A stretch of 12,814 bases of DNA from Candidatus Peregrinibacteria bacterium (GTDB lineage: Bacteria; Patescibacteriota; Gracilibacteria; UBA1369; LOWO2-01-FULL-3). The translations under genes and the position numbers were made by a program. The stretch spans positions 1 through 12,814 of the forward strand of contig WJKQ01000144.1 in assembly GCA_014728975.1 (NCBI GenBank), written 5' to 3'. The notes beneath the pieces are model-generated. The model did no database searches and was not told where the DNA came from. It saw nothing but the letters and a program-made list of their open reading frames with translations. Each line of letters begins with the position of its first letter. Positions within the stretch are counted from its first letter, which is position 1. This document shows positions 1 to 6,355 of the stretch, piece after piece.

Positions 1-516
1 AGCTTGAATTTTAACTAGTTTTGGAGACATCCATATATGAGGATCTGTTCCACCCTCGTGGATATGCTCGTCTTCATGTTCATGCTCACCTTCATGTTCT
101 TCTTCACCATGACTGTGACTTGCCAATTGTAATAATGGGACATTTTTAGAAGTATCTATAACTATCATTTGTGAATTGAGGTCTGAAAGTTTATCCATTT
201 GAGCTTCCTCAAAAGGGATATGACCTATTCGAAAATAAATTTCGGCATCCTGCAATTTTATTAGTTGTTCAGGAGAAGGATCGTAAGTAGCAGGGCTAAA
301 ACCTGGAGGTATCATTTCGCTAACATCTACTTTGTCTCCTCCAATTTTTTCAACAAATTCAACCTGGGGAAGAATACTAACCATTACATTAATTTTTTCA
401 TTTTCAGCTTTAACTGAAGGATCTTGCGTTGTTATTTCATTTGTACAACCGGAAAATGCGAAAAATAATCCGATTAGAACTGCCACAAAAGGTACTGCAA
501 ATAATTTATTATTCAT
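1..516 (-). CDS. ZnuA/TroA-like metal ABC transporter substrate-binding lipoprotein (partial, 3' end off window)
   Basis: The visible 172 residues are the N-terminal part of a cluster A-I (ZnuA/TroA) periplasmic-type binding protein, which captures Zn2+ or Mn2+ outside the membrane for an ABC importer. A hydrophobic signal ends in lipobox F21-S22-G23-C24, so it is probably a lipoprotein. The family motif near residues 70-80 reads PPGFSPATYDP, with Ala76 where the first metal-binding His normally sits. His99 (in GHIPFE) could substitute. A His/Glu-rich loop (His134, 136, 141, 145, 147, 151, 153) precedes the conserved DPHIW with His160; such loops are typical of zinc-specific members. The ATG lies inside the end of the fur-family gene (8-nt overlap), implying translational coupling. 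The C-terminal lobe and any permease/ATPase genes would lie beyond the left edge. Zinc rather than manganese is inferred from the His loop. Confidence 0.88.
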   Translation of the reverse strand, partial: MNNKLFAVPFVAVLIGLFFAFSGCTNEITTQDPSVKAENEKINVMVSILPQVEFVEKIGGDKVDVSEMIPPGFSPATYDPSPEQLIKLQDAEIYFRIGHIPFEEAQMDKLSDLNSQMIVIDTSKNVPLLQLASHSHGEEEHEGEHEHEDEHIHEGGTDPHIWMSPKLVKIQA

Positions 517-898
517 TTGTTATGGTGTTACATTTATTGCAAATACCAGTAAGAGTTAACTGGTGATGTATGTTTGAAAAGTTGTAAAATTTTTTGAATT
601 CATTTTTATCACAATCGAATTCTTCGGCATATCCACATTTTCGACAAATAATGTGATGATGAGGATGATCTGCCAAACAATAAAGCTTTTCTTTCTCTAT
701 GATTTCAACATTAACTAGATGTTCTTTTTCTAATAAGTTAAGAGTGCGATATACAGAAGCTCTATCAATGGCTTTTATTTTTTTGTGTAGATTTCGAGCA
801 GATATCAAACTTTTTTCTTTCTCTAAATAGTTTAAAACCTGTAAACGAGGTTTTGTAAATTTGTATCCTAATTTTGCAAGTTTTGTTGAAATACTCAT
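509..898 (-). CDS. Fur-family metal-responsive transcriptional regulator (possibly Zur)
   Basis: A 129-residue Fur-family repressor: an N-terminal winged helix (about 1-77, with FTKPRLQVL at 14-22 and the recognition region ASVYRTLNLL at 47-56), then a metal-binding dimerisation domain. The latter has the HPHHH cluster (78-82), Cys85/Cys88 and Cys120/Cys123, which form the usual structural Zn-Cys4 site. I chose the ATG at 898 because Fur proteins begin just before the 'G-x-x-x-T-x-x-R' segment and because the alternative TTG at 937 lies inside the operator-like dyad. No Shine-Dalgarno is visible. The gene overlaps the downstream ZnuA-like gene by 8 nt, so it probably senses the metal that protein imports. 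A Zur role fits the His-rich binding protein, but sequence alone cannot separate Zur from Fur or PerR. Confidence 0.9.
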   Translation of the reverse strand: MSISTKLAKLGYKFTKPRLQVLNYLEKEKSLISARNLHKKIKAIDRASVYRTLNLLEKEHLVNVEIIEKEKLYCLADHPHHHIICRKCGYAEEFDCDKNEFKKFYNFSNIHHQLTLTGICNKCNTITNE

Positions 899-919
899 AT
901 CGATTTGCAGTATATCTGA

Positions 920-938
920 ATTGCGAATAGTTCGCAAT
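920..938. promoter_or_regulatory. Operator-like perfect dyad upstream of the fur-family operon
   Basis: ATTGCGAA-TAG-TTCGCAAT is a perfect inverted repeat with 8-bp arms and a 3-bp spacer, ending 21 nt before the chosen fur start. Fur-family repressors bind roughly 15-19 bp dyads and often autoregulate, so this is a candidate operator. A weak promoter (minus strand, CTGTCA at 967-972, 18-bp spacer, TAATAA at 943-948) would start transcription within the dyad. The sequence does not match the classic Fur or Zur box consensus, so the assignment rests on symmetry and position. Confidence 0.55.
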
Positions 939-1016
939 ATGATTATTAGTAATTAGCTTGCATGCCTGACAGATTTAATTAGTCTACTTATCAATCCCGC
1001 TACCCCACTTACATAC

Positions 1017-1047
1017 AAAAACGCCCCTTCTTCTCTACAGAAAGGGC
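1017..1047 (-). terminator. Intrinsic terminator of the tRNA-Gly gene
   Basis: On the minus strand, GCCCTTTCT (1047-1039) pairs with AGAAGGGGC (1031-1023) around a 7-nt loop, giving a 9-bp stem with one G-U pair. It is followed by GTTTTTG. It lies 11 nt beyond the tRNA 3' end, so it should end the tRNA transcript. Confidence 0.75.
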
Positions 1048-1058
1048 TGTTTTCCGAA

Positions 1059-1133
1059 TGGAGCGGGTGACGGGAATCGAACCCGTATCATCGGCTTGGA
1101 AGGCCGAGGTAATAGCCTTTATACGACACCCGC
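1059..1133 (-). tRNA. tRNA-Gly (anticodon UCC), CCA encoded
   Basis: A full cloverleaf folds on the minus strand. The acceptor GCGGGTG (1133-1127) pairs perfectly with CACCCGC (1069-1063). The D arm runs GTA...TAC, the anticodon stem TCGGC/GCCGA closes the loop CTTCCAA giving anticodon UCC, and the T arm ACGGG-TTCGATT-CCCGT carries the invariant TTCGA. The discriminator is U73, as in bacterial tRNA-Gly, and CCA is encoded at 1061-1059. It reads GGA/GGG codons. A terminator follows directly, so it is a single-gene unit, divergent from the LCP gene. Confidence 0.97.
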
Positions 1134-1203
1134 TTTGTAAAGAAGTTTTTATGCCTTCGAAATTTAACTGAGATAGCTTCAAATTTCAAGTTTTTATTTT
1201 AAT

Positions 1204-1232
1204 TTGCATAGTAGGAAGTTTTTCCATAAAAT
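1204..1232 (+). promoter_or_regulatory. Predicted promoter of the LCP gene
   Basis: TTGCAT (1204-1209), a 17-bp spacer, then TAAAAT (1227-1232, 5/6 match to the -10 consensus). The predicted start near 1239 leaves a leader of about 17 nt before the ATG at 1256, with no Shine-Dalgarno. The -35 is weak. Confidence 0.4.
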
Positions 1233-1255
1233 TATCAAAGTCATCCTGAAATTTT

Positions 1256-3388
1256 ATGTTAAAGAAAAATAAAGAAAAAGTAGTTTCAATAAAACAAAGA
1301 ATCAAATCGCTTTTTAGTTTGAAGAATGTATTAATCTTATTGATCGCGGTATTTTTTCTGTTTCAATATTTTCAGATTCAGAGTCTTCTTGGTACTTTTT
1401 CCTTTCTACAGAGTCGTGACAGTTCTCTGGTTACTGAAATCGGTCAACTTAAAGAAGTCTATCTTACAATGGGGGAAGATTTAAATGAAATCAGAGAGTT
1501 TTTAAGGATGCCAAAAAAGGATTACGTTGGATTTGAAGAACCAAAACAGGTGGATGAGGATGGTCAGGACAAAAATAAAGATGAAGTTCAGATGGCAATG
1601 TTTCAGTATATCGATTACCTGGCATCTGAAAAAAATAAAGAACAAAAGCTGGAAAATAATAAATCATTAATGGAGGCTTTGACCGGTAATGAAGAAATTC
1701 TGAATTTTTTGAATGAAAATAAGCTGGCTTTTTCTTCGATTGTTGAAGATGACAATGGATATTATTTAAAAATAAATGATAACGAAAAAAGAACTTTAGT
1801 CACGATTTCTCTTTTAAAAAATGATCCAAAGCTATCTTTGGAAACCGTCAATACCATTTCCTGTGTTGATTCTGAAACTTCGGAAGAATTCCATAAGGAG
1901 ATTCTTGATTATCTGGAAGGTAATGTTGAATCGTTAAAGAAATTTTACGATGACGTTGAAGAAAAAAAGACAAAGATCGCCAACGCTATTTCAGCCGAAG
2001 AAACACAGAATGTATTAAACGGGTTGGATATTACTTTAAGCAGTGAACCTATTGAAAGCGATCTTGAAATTGTTTATCCGGTTTACAGTAAATCGGAAAA
2101 TTTAATCGGTGAGGTTGTTCTTGATCCTGCAAGTCTGAATATTAAATTAATTGATAAAAATGATTCCTCCCTGTCAATTACAACTACAGATATTGCCGGA
2201 GGTCTTGTTCCCTTCCTCGAAAAACTTGATACGAAAACTTTTATCGAGAAAAAAGTGGAAGAATCCATGGAATCACTTAAAAAAACTTTAAATGATGAAG
2301 GTTTTAGATTGCTTCTTTCCGAATCAGGTTTAAGCATTTCAGAAGAAATGTATGAAGATGAAGACAGGTATTATTATGATATTTTTGATTCCGAGGGAAA
2401 TGTTTTAAGTTCTATAGTTATCGAAAAATCAACAGGTGTGATCAATATTGTAAAACCGGACGGCACAAATGCGGAAAATCTTTTATTTTTCGATCCGGAA
2501 TTCAAAAAAAAAACGTTAGAGATTCCTGAAGAAATCCCTGAATATAGTGATCAGGTTTTTGATTATGAAAATTCGTTTAACATTCTGATTGCCGGAAAAC
2601 ATGGAAACCTTGTTGATACCATGATTTTTGCACATGTTGATGAAGAAAAGCGCGAGGTCAGAATGATCAGCATCCCGAGAGATCTTTACTACAATGGCCG
2701 GAAGATCAATTCTTTCGCTTACTATTACGGAATGTCGGAGCTGAAAAAGGTTTTGAGTGATATGACCGGGTACGAACTCGATAAATATATTTTGATCGAT
2801 ATGTATGCGTTTATTGACGTGATCGATCTGGTCGGCGGCATTGATATCCATCTGGATAAACCTGTTATTGATCCGACTTACAGAACTGTTGATAACGGCG
2901 TTGAAGGTACTCTGCATTATGAACCGGGAGATTATCATCTCGGAGGAGTTGAGGCTTTAAGGCTTGCCAGGAGCCGGCACACTTCATCCGATTTCGCGAG
3001 GGCCGAACGCCAGCAGTTAATTTTGACGGCTTTACAAAATAAAGCAAAGAATTTTGGATTTGGGGACGCGGATACCATTTATGAAATAGCAAAGACTGTT
3101 CTTTCCAAAACCGAAACGGATATCGGAATTGACGAAGCGATTGCTTATTACTTCCGTTATCAGAATTATGAAATTATTTCCAATGACGTGATGTCTTCCG
3201 GTAATGTTCTTTATGTTCCTCCGTATATTACGGTCAGCAACTGTGAAAAACTTATTGCCGAGGCAAAAACCGCGGGACAGCCTATTCCCGGATGCATGAA
3301 CCAGAATCACGCTTACACTCTTTTACCGCGAAATAATAATTGGAATATAATAAAATGGTTTTTTAGGGAGAAATTTGAAACTGTTTAA
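1256..3388 (+). CDS. LytR-CpsA-Psr (LCP) family cell-envelope protein with a large repeat-bearing ectodomain
   Basis: A 710-residue membrane-anchored protein: a basic cytoplasmic tail (1-22), one membrane helix (about 23-40), a short heptad-like stretch (50-83), a charged linker, an ectodomain of about 300 residues and a C-terminal LCP domain (about 438-595). LCP enzymes transfer lipid-linked glycopolymers onto peptidoglycan at the outer membrane face. Core motifs are present: FNILIAG (441-447), VDT (453-455), SIPRD (472-476), KIN (483-485), DLVGGIDI (524-531), RSR (572-574) and DFARAERQQ (579-587). The Arg usually before 'SDT' is replaced (LVDT). Residues 118-402 hold three diverged copies of an approximately 100-residue unit, which makes the protein much longer than usual LCP proteins. 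Cys663 and Cys680 near the C-terminus could form a disulfide. Its stop overlaps the stop of the convergent PrsW-like gene. The LCP call is secure; the polymer transferred is unknown. Confidence 0.93.
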   Translation: MLKKNKEKVVSIKQRIKSLFSLKNVLILLIAVFFLFQYFQIQSLLGTFSFLQSRDSSLVTEIGQLKEVYLTMGEDLNEIREFLRMPKKDYVGFEEPKQVDEDGQDKNKDEVQMAMFQYIDYLASEKNKEQKLENNKSLMEALTGNEEILNFLNENKLAFSSIVEDDNGYYLKINDNEKRTLVTISLLKNDPKLSLETVNTISCVDSETSEEFHKEILDYLEGNVESLKKFYDDVEEKKTKIANAISAEETQNVLNGLDITLSSEPIESDLEIVYPVYSKSENLIGEVVLDPASLNIKLIDKNDSSLSITTTDIAGGLVPFLEKLDTKTFIEKKVEESMESLKKTLNDEGFRLLLSESGLSISEEMYEDEDRYYYDIFDSEGNVLSSIVIEKSTGVINIVKPDGTNAENLLFFDPEFKKKTLEIPEEIPEYSDQVFDYENSFNILIAGKHGNLVDTMIFAHVDEEKREVRMISIPRDLYYNGRKINSFAYYYGMSELKKVLSDMTGYELDKYILIDMYAFIDVIDLVGGIDIHLDKPVIDPTYRTVDNGVEGTLHYEPGDYHLGGVEALRLARSRHTSSDFARAERQQLILTALQNKAKNFGFGDADTIYEIAKTVLSKTETDIGIDEAIAYYFRYQNYEIISNDVMSSGNVLYVPPYITVSNCEKLIAEAKTAGQPIPGCMNQNHAYTLLPRNNNWNIIKWFFREKFETV

Positions 3389-4293
3389 TGCTTTTTTGAG
3401 CGTTTTTTCAAAACGGCATAGCTTATTGCTATTAATACTACGGCAAATATTGAACTGTATATTATATCCTGGTAGGTGTATCCGGATGTCGGATCCTGAC
3501 TTAACATGATCGATCCTGCCAGACTTCCTATTCCCACCACTATTAAAACAGTTCCAACAAATATTTTTAAAATTTTTATCGCGGTAAATTTTTGAGGTTT
3601 TGTTTTTGTTACTTTGTCGGCAAAACGTGCTTCATTGATTTTTGTTTTTAAATGCACCCCCATTATTATCATCAATGGGATTACAAGAAATACCAATGCA
3701 CTTCTTGTAAATAAAAGAAAATTGAAAAGTCCGTGATAAAAAATCGCTATCCCAAAGCCTTTCCATAAAAGTTTACTGCTTTCGGAAGGTACGGCAAATC
3801 TTGATTTTCCAATGTAAAATCCCATTATTCCCGAAAACAGGGCATGTGCGGGAACTGAAATCAGAGCTCTAACTATCGCGATGCCATATCCGAGACCCAG
3901 TACGTAAAGAATATTTTCCAAAGTCGCAAATCCAAGACTGGCAATTATCGTATAAGTAATACCGTCCATGACCTCATCAAAATGTTTGTTTCTGAATACA
4001 TGCGTTTTGACTATCCAAAGTTTTAATGCTTCTTCCACTAATGCGGCGGTTACAAAAGAACCCAAAAAGATATAGAGCCAAAAATGCTTTATTGGGTCGA
4101 TCCCAATATAAAAATAAAAATCTTCCAGGTTTAATTCGATGACGGCCGCTATAACAGTTGCAAGTATTCCCCATCCGAATATTTTCCATTTTAATTTGCG
4201 TGGCTCTTTTCTTCCTTTATCCTGTTTTTCAAAATACCATAGCAGGATAATCGCAGGCAGTATCGAAAGGATAATTAATATAGCTAATTTCAT
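3385..4293 (-). CDS. PrsW-like intramembrane metalloprotease
   Basis: A 302-residue polytopic membrane protein with about eight or nine hydrophobic segments. It carries the PrsW signature: Glu87-Glu88 with Lys91 (VEEALK), FATLEN (122-127), His150 (PAHALFS) and His187/Asn191 (YHGLFN). These are the expected metal-binding and catalytic elements. In Bacillus subtilis PrsW performs site-1 cleavage of anti-sigma factor RsiW; elsewhere substrates are mostly unknown, and no sigma/anti-sigma pair is in this window. A Lys/Arg-rich patch (23-37) follows the first helix, and the C-terminus is basic. The stop shares 4 nt with the convergent LCP gene stop. No Shine-Dalgarno precedes the ATG. Because the CPBP/PrsW superfamily is broad, the family is confident but the substrate is not. 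Confidence 0.88.
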   Translation of the reverse strand: MKLAILIILSILPAIILLWYFEKQDKGRKEPRKLKWKIFGWGILATVIAAVIELNLEDFYFYIGIDPIKHFWLYIFLGSFVTAALVEEALKLWIVKTHVFRNKHFDEVMDGITYTIIASLGFATLENILYVLGLGYGIAIVRALISVPAHALFSGIMGFYIGKSRFAVPSESSKLLWKGFGIAIFYHGLFNFLLFTRSALVFLVIPLMIIMGVHLKTKINEARFADKVTKTKPQKFTAIKILKIFVGTVLIVVGIGSLAGSIMLSQDPTSGYTYQDIIYSSIFAVVLIAISYAVLKKRSKKH

Positions 4294-4342
4294 ATTAAAT
4301 TTTGTTTAATTTAATTTATCAGTGTTTGAAATCGTTGTGTAG

Positions 4343-4371
4343 TTGAGGTAATTGTCAAATTGTGTTATAAT
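4343..4371 (+). promoter_or_regulatory. Predicted promoter of the HELGH protein gene
   Basis: TTGAGG (4343-4348), a 17-bp spacer and a perfect TATAAT (4366-4371) preceded by TGT, so an extended -10. The predicted start near 4378 gives a leader of about 16 nt to the ATG at 4394. This is one of the best promoters in the window. Confidence 0.65.
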
Positions 4372-4393
4372 TATATAAGTTTTATACATTCTT

Positions 4394-5140
4394 ATGGCAA
4401 CTTCTGAAAATTTAGAGGCAGGTTCCCTGGAAAGACCCGAAGCCGATGATACAGTCGAAAATATAAGAAATATTACGGGAGACAGGGCCTTAAAAATGCT
4501 TCAAAAAGCTCAAAAAACTGATGAAAAATTAGAAATTGCAGGTGAAGTAATTTCTCCCAAACAGGCTTATGAAAATCTTAAATTTGCGTTTGATTTTTTT
4601 AGGGAAAAATTTGGAATTAAGTATGATCTTTATTTCAGGCAGTTTCCCGGTTCCATTGTAGGAGAATCCACTGAAAGAGGTATTGAAATAGATCCCATTT
4701 TATTGATGCATCCTGTAACGCGGCTTATTCATGCAATCGCCCACGAACTTGGCCATGCTAAAGGAAAGGTTGATAATGAAGGGCTGGTAGAAGCTTATGT
4801 TAAATATATTATGAAAATCGGCCTCGTCGAAAATGACGGTATTACGAAAACCGAAAAATATATGACGGCAGAGAAAAATTTTTATGAATTTATTGAACGA
4901 ATTGCTAAAGGTAAAGATCTCTCTGAAGTTATAAATAATATATATTCTCTTTATTACTCACAAAAATATGAAGGAATTTTTGAACTTTATAATAAGAGAT
5001 ATATAAAAACTATAAAAGACAGAAAGGGAAAAGACGAAGCTTTTGATTTTTTCTGGGAAGTTTTTCCCGAGTTCCAATATAATCAAGAAGGCGATACTGT
5101 TCAAAAAGAAATAAAAAAATCCAAAAGTGAAGAAGTGTAA
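4394..5140 (+). CDS. Putative soluble zinc metalloprotease-like protein (HELGH motif), family not recognised
   Basis: A 248-residue protein with no signal peptide or membrane helix, so probably cytoplasmic. It has a polar, acidic N-terminus (1-30), a helical middle, and IHAIAHELGHAKG at 112-124. His117, Glu118 and His121 form a classic HExxH zinc site. Glu129 or Glu133 (NEGLVEAY) could be the third ligand, which would resemble gluzincins or the HExxH-n-E-xx-A layout of ImmA/IrrE-like proteins; this is inference. The C-terminal half is rich in Lys, Glu and Tyr and ends in a charged tail. It has its own strong promoter and stands between a divergent PrsW-like gene and a downstream envelope gene, giving little functional hint. 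I do not recognise the family; substrate and role are unknown. Confidence 0.8.
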   Translation: MATSENLEAGSLERPEADDTVENIRNITGDRALKMLQKAQKTDEKLEIAGEVISPKQAYENLKFAFDFFREKFGIKYDLYFRQFPGSIVGESTERGIEIDPILLMHPVTRLIHAIAHELGHAKGKVDNEGLVEAYVKYIMKIGLVENDGITKTEKYMTAEKNFYEFIERIAKGKDLSEVINNIYSLYYSQKYEGIFELYNKRYIKTIKDRKGKDEAFDFFWEVFPEFQYNQEGDTVQKEIKKSKSEEV

Positions 5141-5158
5141 TTTTAAAAAAATGTTCAC

Positions 5159-5187
5159 TTGTTGGAATGTTAAATATTCCCTATAAT
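5159..5187 (+). promoter_or_regulatory. Predicted promoter of the bactofilin-like gene
   Basis: TTGTTG (5159-5164), a 17-bp spacer and a perfect TATAAT (5182-5187). The predicted start near 5194 leaves about 18 nt to the ATG at 5212. The -35 is weak, and the spacer is almost filled by the inverted repeat at 5164-5180. Confidence 0.5.
5164..5180. promoter_or_regulatory. Imperfect dyad in the promoter spacer (possible operator)
   Basis: GGAAT-GTTAAAT-ATTCC has 5-bp arms and lies between the -35 and -10. A 17-bp element matching at 13 positions occurs at 7707-7723 ahead of the CCA-adding enzyme gene. Short arms in AT-rich DNA can arise by chance. Confidence 0.25.
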
Positions 5188-5211
5188 TAATTTGTTTTAA
5201 CCTCTCATACT

Positions 5212-6354
5212 ATGAAAAAGATTCTATCAATTTTTCTTTCCGTTATTGTTCTTACTTTTTTAACCACCACTACTGCCGGGGCGCTCACTATCGAAGCCGC
5301 TGAAAATATTGTTATTACCGAAAGTATTTTGGATGATGCCTATATTTTTGGCGGAAATGCAAATATTGAAGCGGATATATTCGGTGATCTTTATATAGCC
5401 GGCGGAATTGTTGTAATTAACGGTAATATTGAGGAAGATCTTGTAGTTGCCGGAGGCAGAGTAACCGTTATGGGGGAGGTAAGGGGAGATCTGCGAGTCG
5501 CAGGCGGTGAAGTTTCCATTTATGGCAACGTTGGAGACGATATTGTAGCGGCCGGCGGCATGGTTACCATTGGAAACGGATCTGTTGTTGGAGGAACTCT
5601 TCTTGCCGGTTCCGGTATTTTAACCATAAACGGAACAATTACTGAAGATGTCCGCGGTGGAATGGGCATGCTTCTTTTAAACGGAATCGTTGGCCGGGAT
5701 GTAATTGTTACAATTGAAGATACTATCAATATTTCTGAAAAAGCAGAAATAAAAGGAGATCTAAATTATTCCGCAATTATTGAAGCCAGTATTCCCGAAG
5801 ATGTTGTCAAGGGTGAAATTCTGTTTAACAAATTTGAGAAAAAAGAGATTTTGAAGGATGTAACTCTTGTATTTTTCATATTTAAATTGATAAGTCTTCT
5901 TGCAGCTGTTTTGCTTGCTTTGATTTTTGTTTTATTTATGCCCATGACAGTAATCCGTTCAGGAACTCTTGCAAGACAAAATATTCTTAGGTCATTTGGA
6001 ATCGGTTTATTAACCATAATTTCTACTTTTATCGGTTCAATATTATTGATGGTTACCGTAATCGGTATTCCTCTTGCATTAATTGTTCTGGCCCTATTGC
6101 TTATAGCCTTTTATGTTTCCAAAATTTTTGTTTCCGCCTGGCTGGCAAGTTATATACTTGATTTTAAGAAAAAAGTATCAAAATCAAAACTGTTTGGAGG
6201 CTTATTACTTGCCCTTTTGATATATTATCTTGTTGGGATTATCCCTTTTATAGGCTGGCTTTTGAATATAATTTTATTCCTGATAGGTATTGGGATAATT
6301 GTACTTATAAAGAAAGAGAATTACCTCTTTATGAAATCCAAGAAAAAGGTGTAA
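5212..6354 (+). CDS. Secreted beta-helix (bactofilin-like) repeat protein with C-terminal membrane domain
   Basis: A 380-residue protein with a signal peptide (1-24, AGA before the cut). Residues 41-182 form about eight rungs of a roughly 17-residue repeat, consensus D-h-x-V-A-G-G-x-V-x-I-x-G-x-h, for example DLVVAGGRVTVMGEVRG at 76-92. This is the pattern of a right-handed beta-helix like that of bactofilins. A linker (183-215) leads to a membrane domain of about five hydrophobic segments (216-243, 262-280, 284-302, 327-345, 347-367) and a Lys-rich end. Unlike cytoplasmic bactofilins, the helix should face outside the membrane. Function is unknown; a structural or polymer-forming envelope role is inferred from the fold. 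It has its own promoter, and its stop is 1 nt from that of the convergent CCA-adding enzyme gene. Confidence 0.8.
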   Translation: MKKILSIFLSVIVLTFLTTTTAGALTIEAAENIVITESILDDAYIFGGNANIEADIFGDLYIAGGIVVINGNIEEDLVVAGGRVTVMGEVRGDLRVAGGEVSIYGNVGDDIVAAGGMVTIGNGSVVGGTLLAGSGILTINGTITEDVRGGMGMLLLNGIVGRDVIVTIEDTINISEKAEIKGDLNYSAIIEASIPEDVVKGEILFNKFEKKEILKDVTLVFFIFKLISLLAAVLLALIFVLFMPMTVIRSGTLARQNILRSFGIGLLTIISTFIGSILLMVTVIGIPLALIVLALLLIAFYVSKIFVSAWLASYILDFKKKVSKSKLFGGLLLALLIYYLVGIIPFIGWLLNIILFLIGIGIIVLIKKENYLFMKSKKKV

Positions 6355-6355
6355 A

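Noticed and set aside
899..937. Upstream TTG start for the fur-family gene (13 extra residues)
   Set aside because: The TTG lies within the perfect dyad at 920-938, the extra residues precede the normal Fur N-terminus, and an ATG at 898 gives the usual length.
1134..1203. Promoter of the tRNA-Gly gene on the minus strand
   Set aside because: Several AT-rich hexamers such as TTGAAA and TTAAAT fit loosely, but none stands out.
3388..3415. Possible bidirectional terminator at the LCP/PrsW junction
   Set aside because: Only a 4-bp stem (TTGA/TCAA) around a T-run is visible, too weak to call.
4294..4358. Perfect TTGACA on the minus strand (4358-4353) as the PrsW-like gene promoter
   Set aside because: No acceptable -10 lies 16-18 bp away; the best match at that distance is poor, so the promoter of this gene is left uncalled.
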